5,875 nucleotides of DNA, from NCBI GenBank assembly GCA_007128755.1, contig SKWV01000037.1:1-5875 (forward strand), given 5' to 3'. Below, piece by piece: positions 5,480 through 5,875 of this stretch. Origin of the DNA: Trueperaceae bacterium (GTDB lineage Bacteria; Deinococcota; Deinococci; Deinococcales; Trueperaceae). The position numbers were made by a program, and so were the translations under genes. The notes beneath the pieces were generated by a model. The model saw only the letters and a program-made list of their open reading frames with translations, ran no database searches and was not told the origin of the DNA. Each line of letters begins with the position of its first letter. Position 1 is the stretch's first letter.

Positions 5480-5875
5480 TCAGGTGGCCGAGGCGCCGGC
5501 TCCCACCGCGGCGGCGAGCCCGAGCCAGGCGGCGGCTTCGTAGAGGTCGCGAGCCACGTGCGGCGTCACCGCGTCGAAGCCGCCCCTCGCTGCCCGCGGC
5601 GACGGCACGGCGATGCAGCGCACGCCCGCGGCCACGGCGGCGGTGGCGCCGAGGGGGCTGTCCTCGATGGCGATCGCGTCGGCGGCGCCCAAGCCGAGTC
5701 GCGCGAGGCCGAGCCGGTAGAGGTCGGGTGCCGGTTTCGGGCGGAGCACGTCGTCGGCCGTGACGCGCACGTCCAGCCGCTGCGCCCAAGGGTGCGGCGC
5801 GAGCGTCGCCTCGACGACGAGCGCGGGCGAGTTCGACACCACCGCGCAGCGGAGCCCGGCCATCGCCGCGGCCTC
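5480..5875 (-). CDS. HAD-superfamily hydrolase, beta-phosphoglucomutase-like, N-terminus missing (cut by window edge)
   Basis: The C-terminal 131 residues of a haloacid-dehalogenase-type enzyme; the frame is open through the right edge, so the start codon and the first motif (DxD) lie outside. Counting from the edge, motif II is VVSNSP (12-17, Ser14), motif III is RPKPAPDLY (45-53, Lys47), and motif IV is IEDSPLG (70-76, with Glu71 and Asp72 as Mg2+ ligands). The spacing and the KPAPD and EDSPLG forms place it in the phosphoglycolate phosphatase/beta-phosphoglucomutase-like subgroup, acting on a small phosphorylated sugar or related metabolite. The methionine at 5863 is internal, since the frame continues upstream as EAAA and motif II follows too soon for a true start. 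The C-terminal tail is alanine-rich. The exact substrate cannot be told from the part visible. Confidence 0.9.
   Translation of the reverse strand, partial: EAAAMAGLRCAVVSNSPALVVEATLAPHPWAQRLDVRVTADDVLRPKPAPDLYRLGLARLGLGAADAIAIEDSPLGATAAVAAGVRCIAVPSPRAARGGFDAVTPHVARDLYEAAAWLGLAAAVGAGASAT

Noticed and set aside
4587..5789. 400-codon minus-strand frame across the hydrolase and HAD genes
   Set aside because: It overlaps two genes with intact catalytic motifs in another frame, and its own translation is low-complexity and Arg-rich.

Overview
This is a very GC-rich bacterial window with dense protein-coding content and no RNA genes, insertion sequences, CRISPR arrays or prophage genes that I can see. 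The substrate-binding protein has a plain signal-peptidase-I leader without a lipobox cysteine, which fits a diderm bacterium better than a Gram-positive one. Together with the GC content this could suit Deinococcota (for example a Trueperaceae-like lineage) or a high-GC proteobacterium, but the placement is a weak inference.

Layout: positions 1-3104 (minus strand) hold the front part of a peptide/nickel-type (Dpp/Opp) ABC importer operon, read from right to left. It contains a secreted substrate-binding protein, then a DppB-type permease, then a DppC-type permease that runs off the left edge. The genes are tightly packed: one sense codon lies between the first two, and the last two overlap by 8 bp. 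The ATPase genes, if the operon is complete, would lie beyond position 1.

Positions 3105-3274 are a divergent intergenic region. It contains short repeated boxes, a perfect 12-bp direct repeat and a candidate extended -10 promoter. To its right, on the plus strand (3275-4693), is an M20 metallo-amidohydrolase related to AbgB (p-aminobenzoyl-glutamate hydrolase subunit B). A 30-bp gap with a short hairpin separates it from two convergent minus-strand genes. These are a dienelactone-hydrolase-like alpha/beta hydrolase (4724-5395) and, upstream of it, the C-terminal part of a HAD phosphatase/phosphomutase (5480-5875, cut by the right edge).

The likely working unit is importer plus amidohydrolase. 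The transporter would bring in a peptide or N-acyl/aminoacyl conjugate, which the cytoplasmic M20 enzyme would cleave, with both sides probably controlled from the shared intergenic region. The right-hand hydrolase and HAD genes look like independent housekeeping or accessory enzymes. I see no convincing evidence of a wholly new system. The most notable points are the repeat-rich divergent regulatory region, an unusual EAA loop in the DppC-type permease, and the in-frame stop/TTG junction between the binding protein and DppB-type permease.
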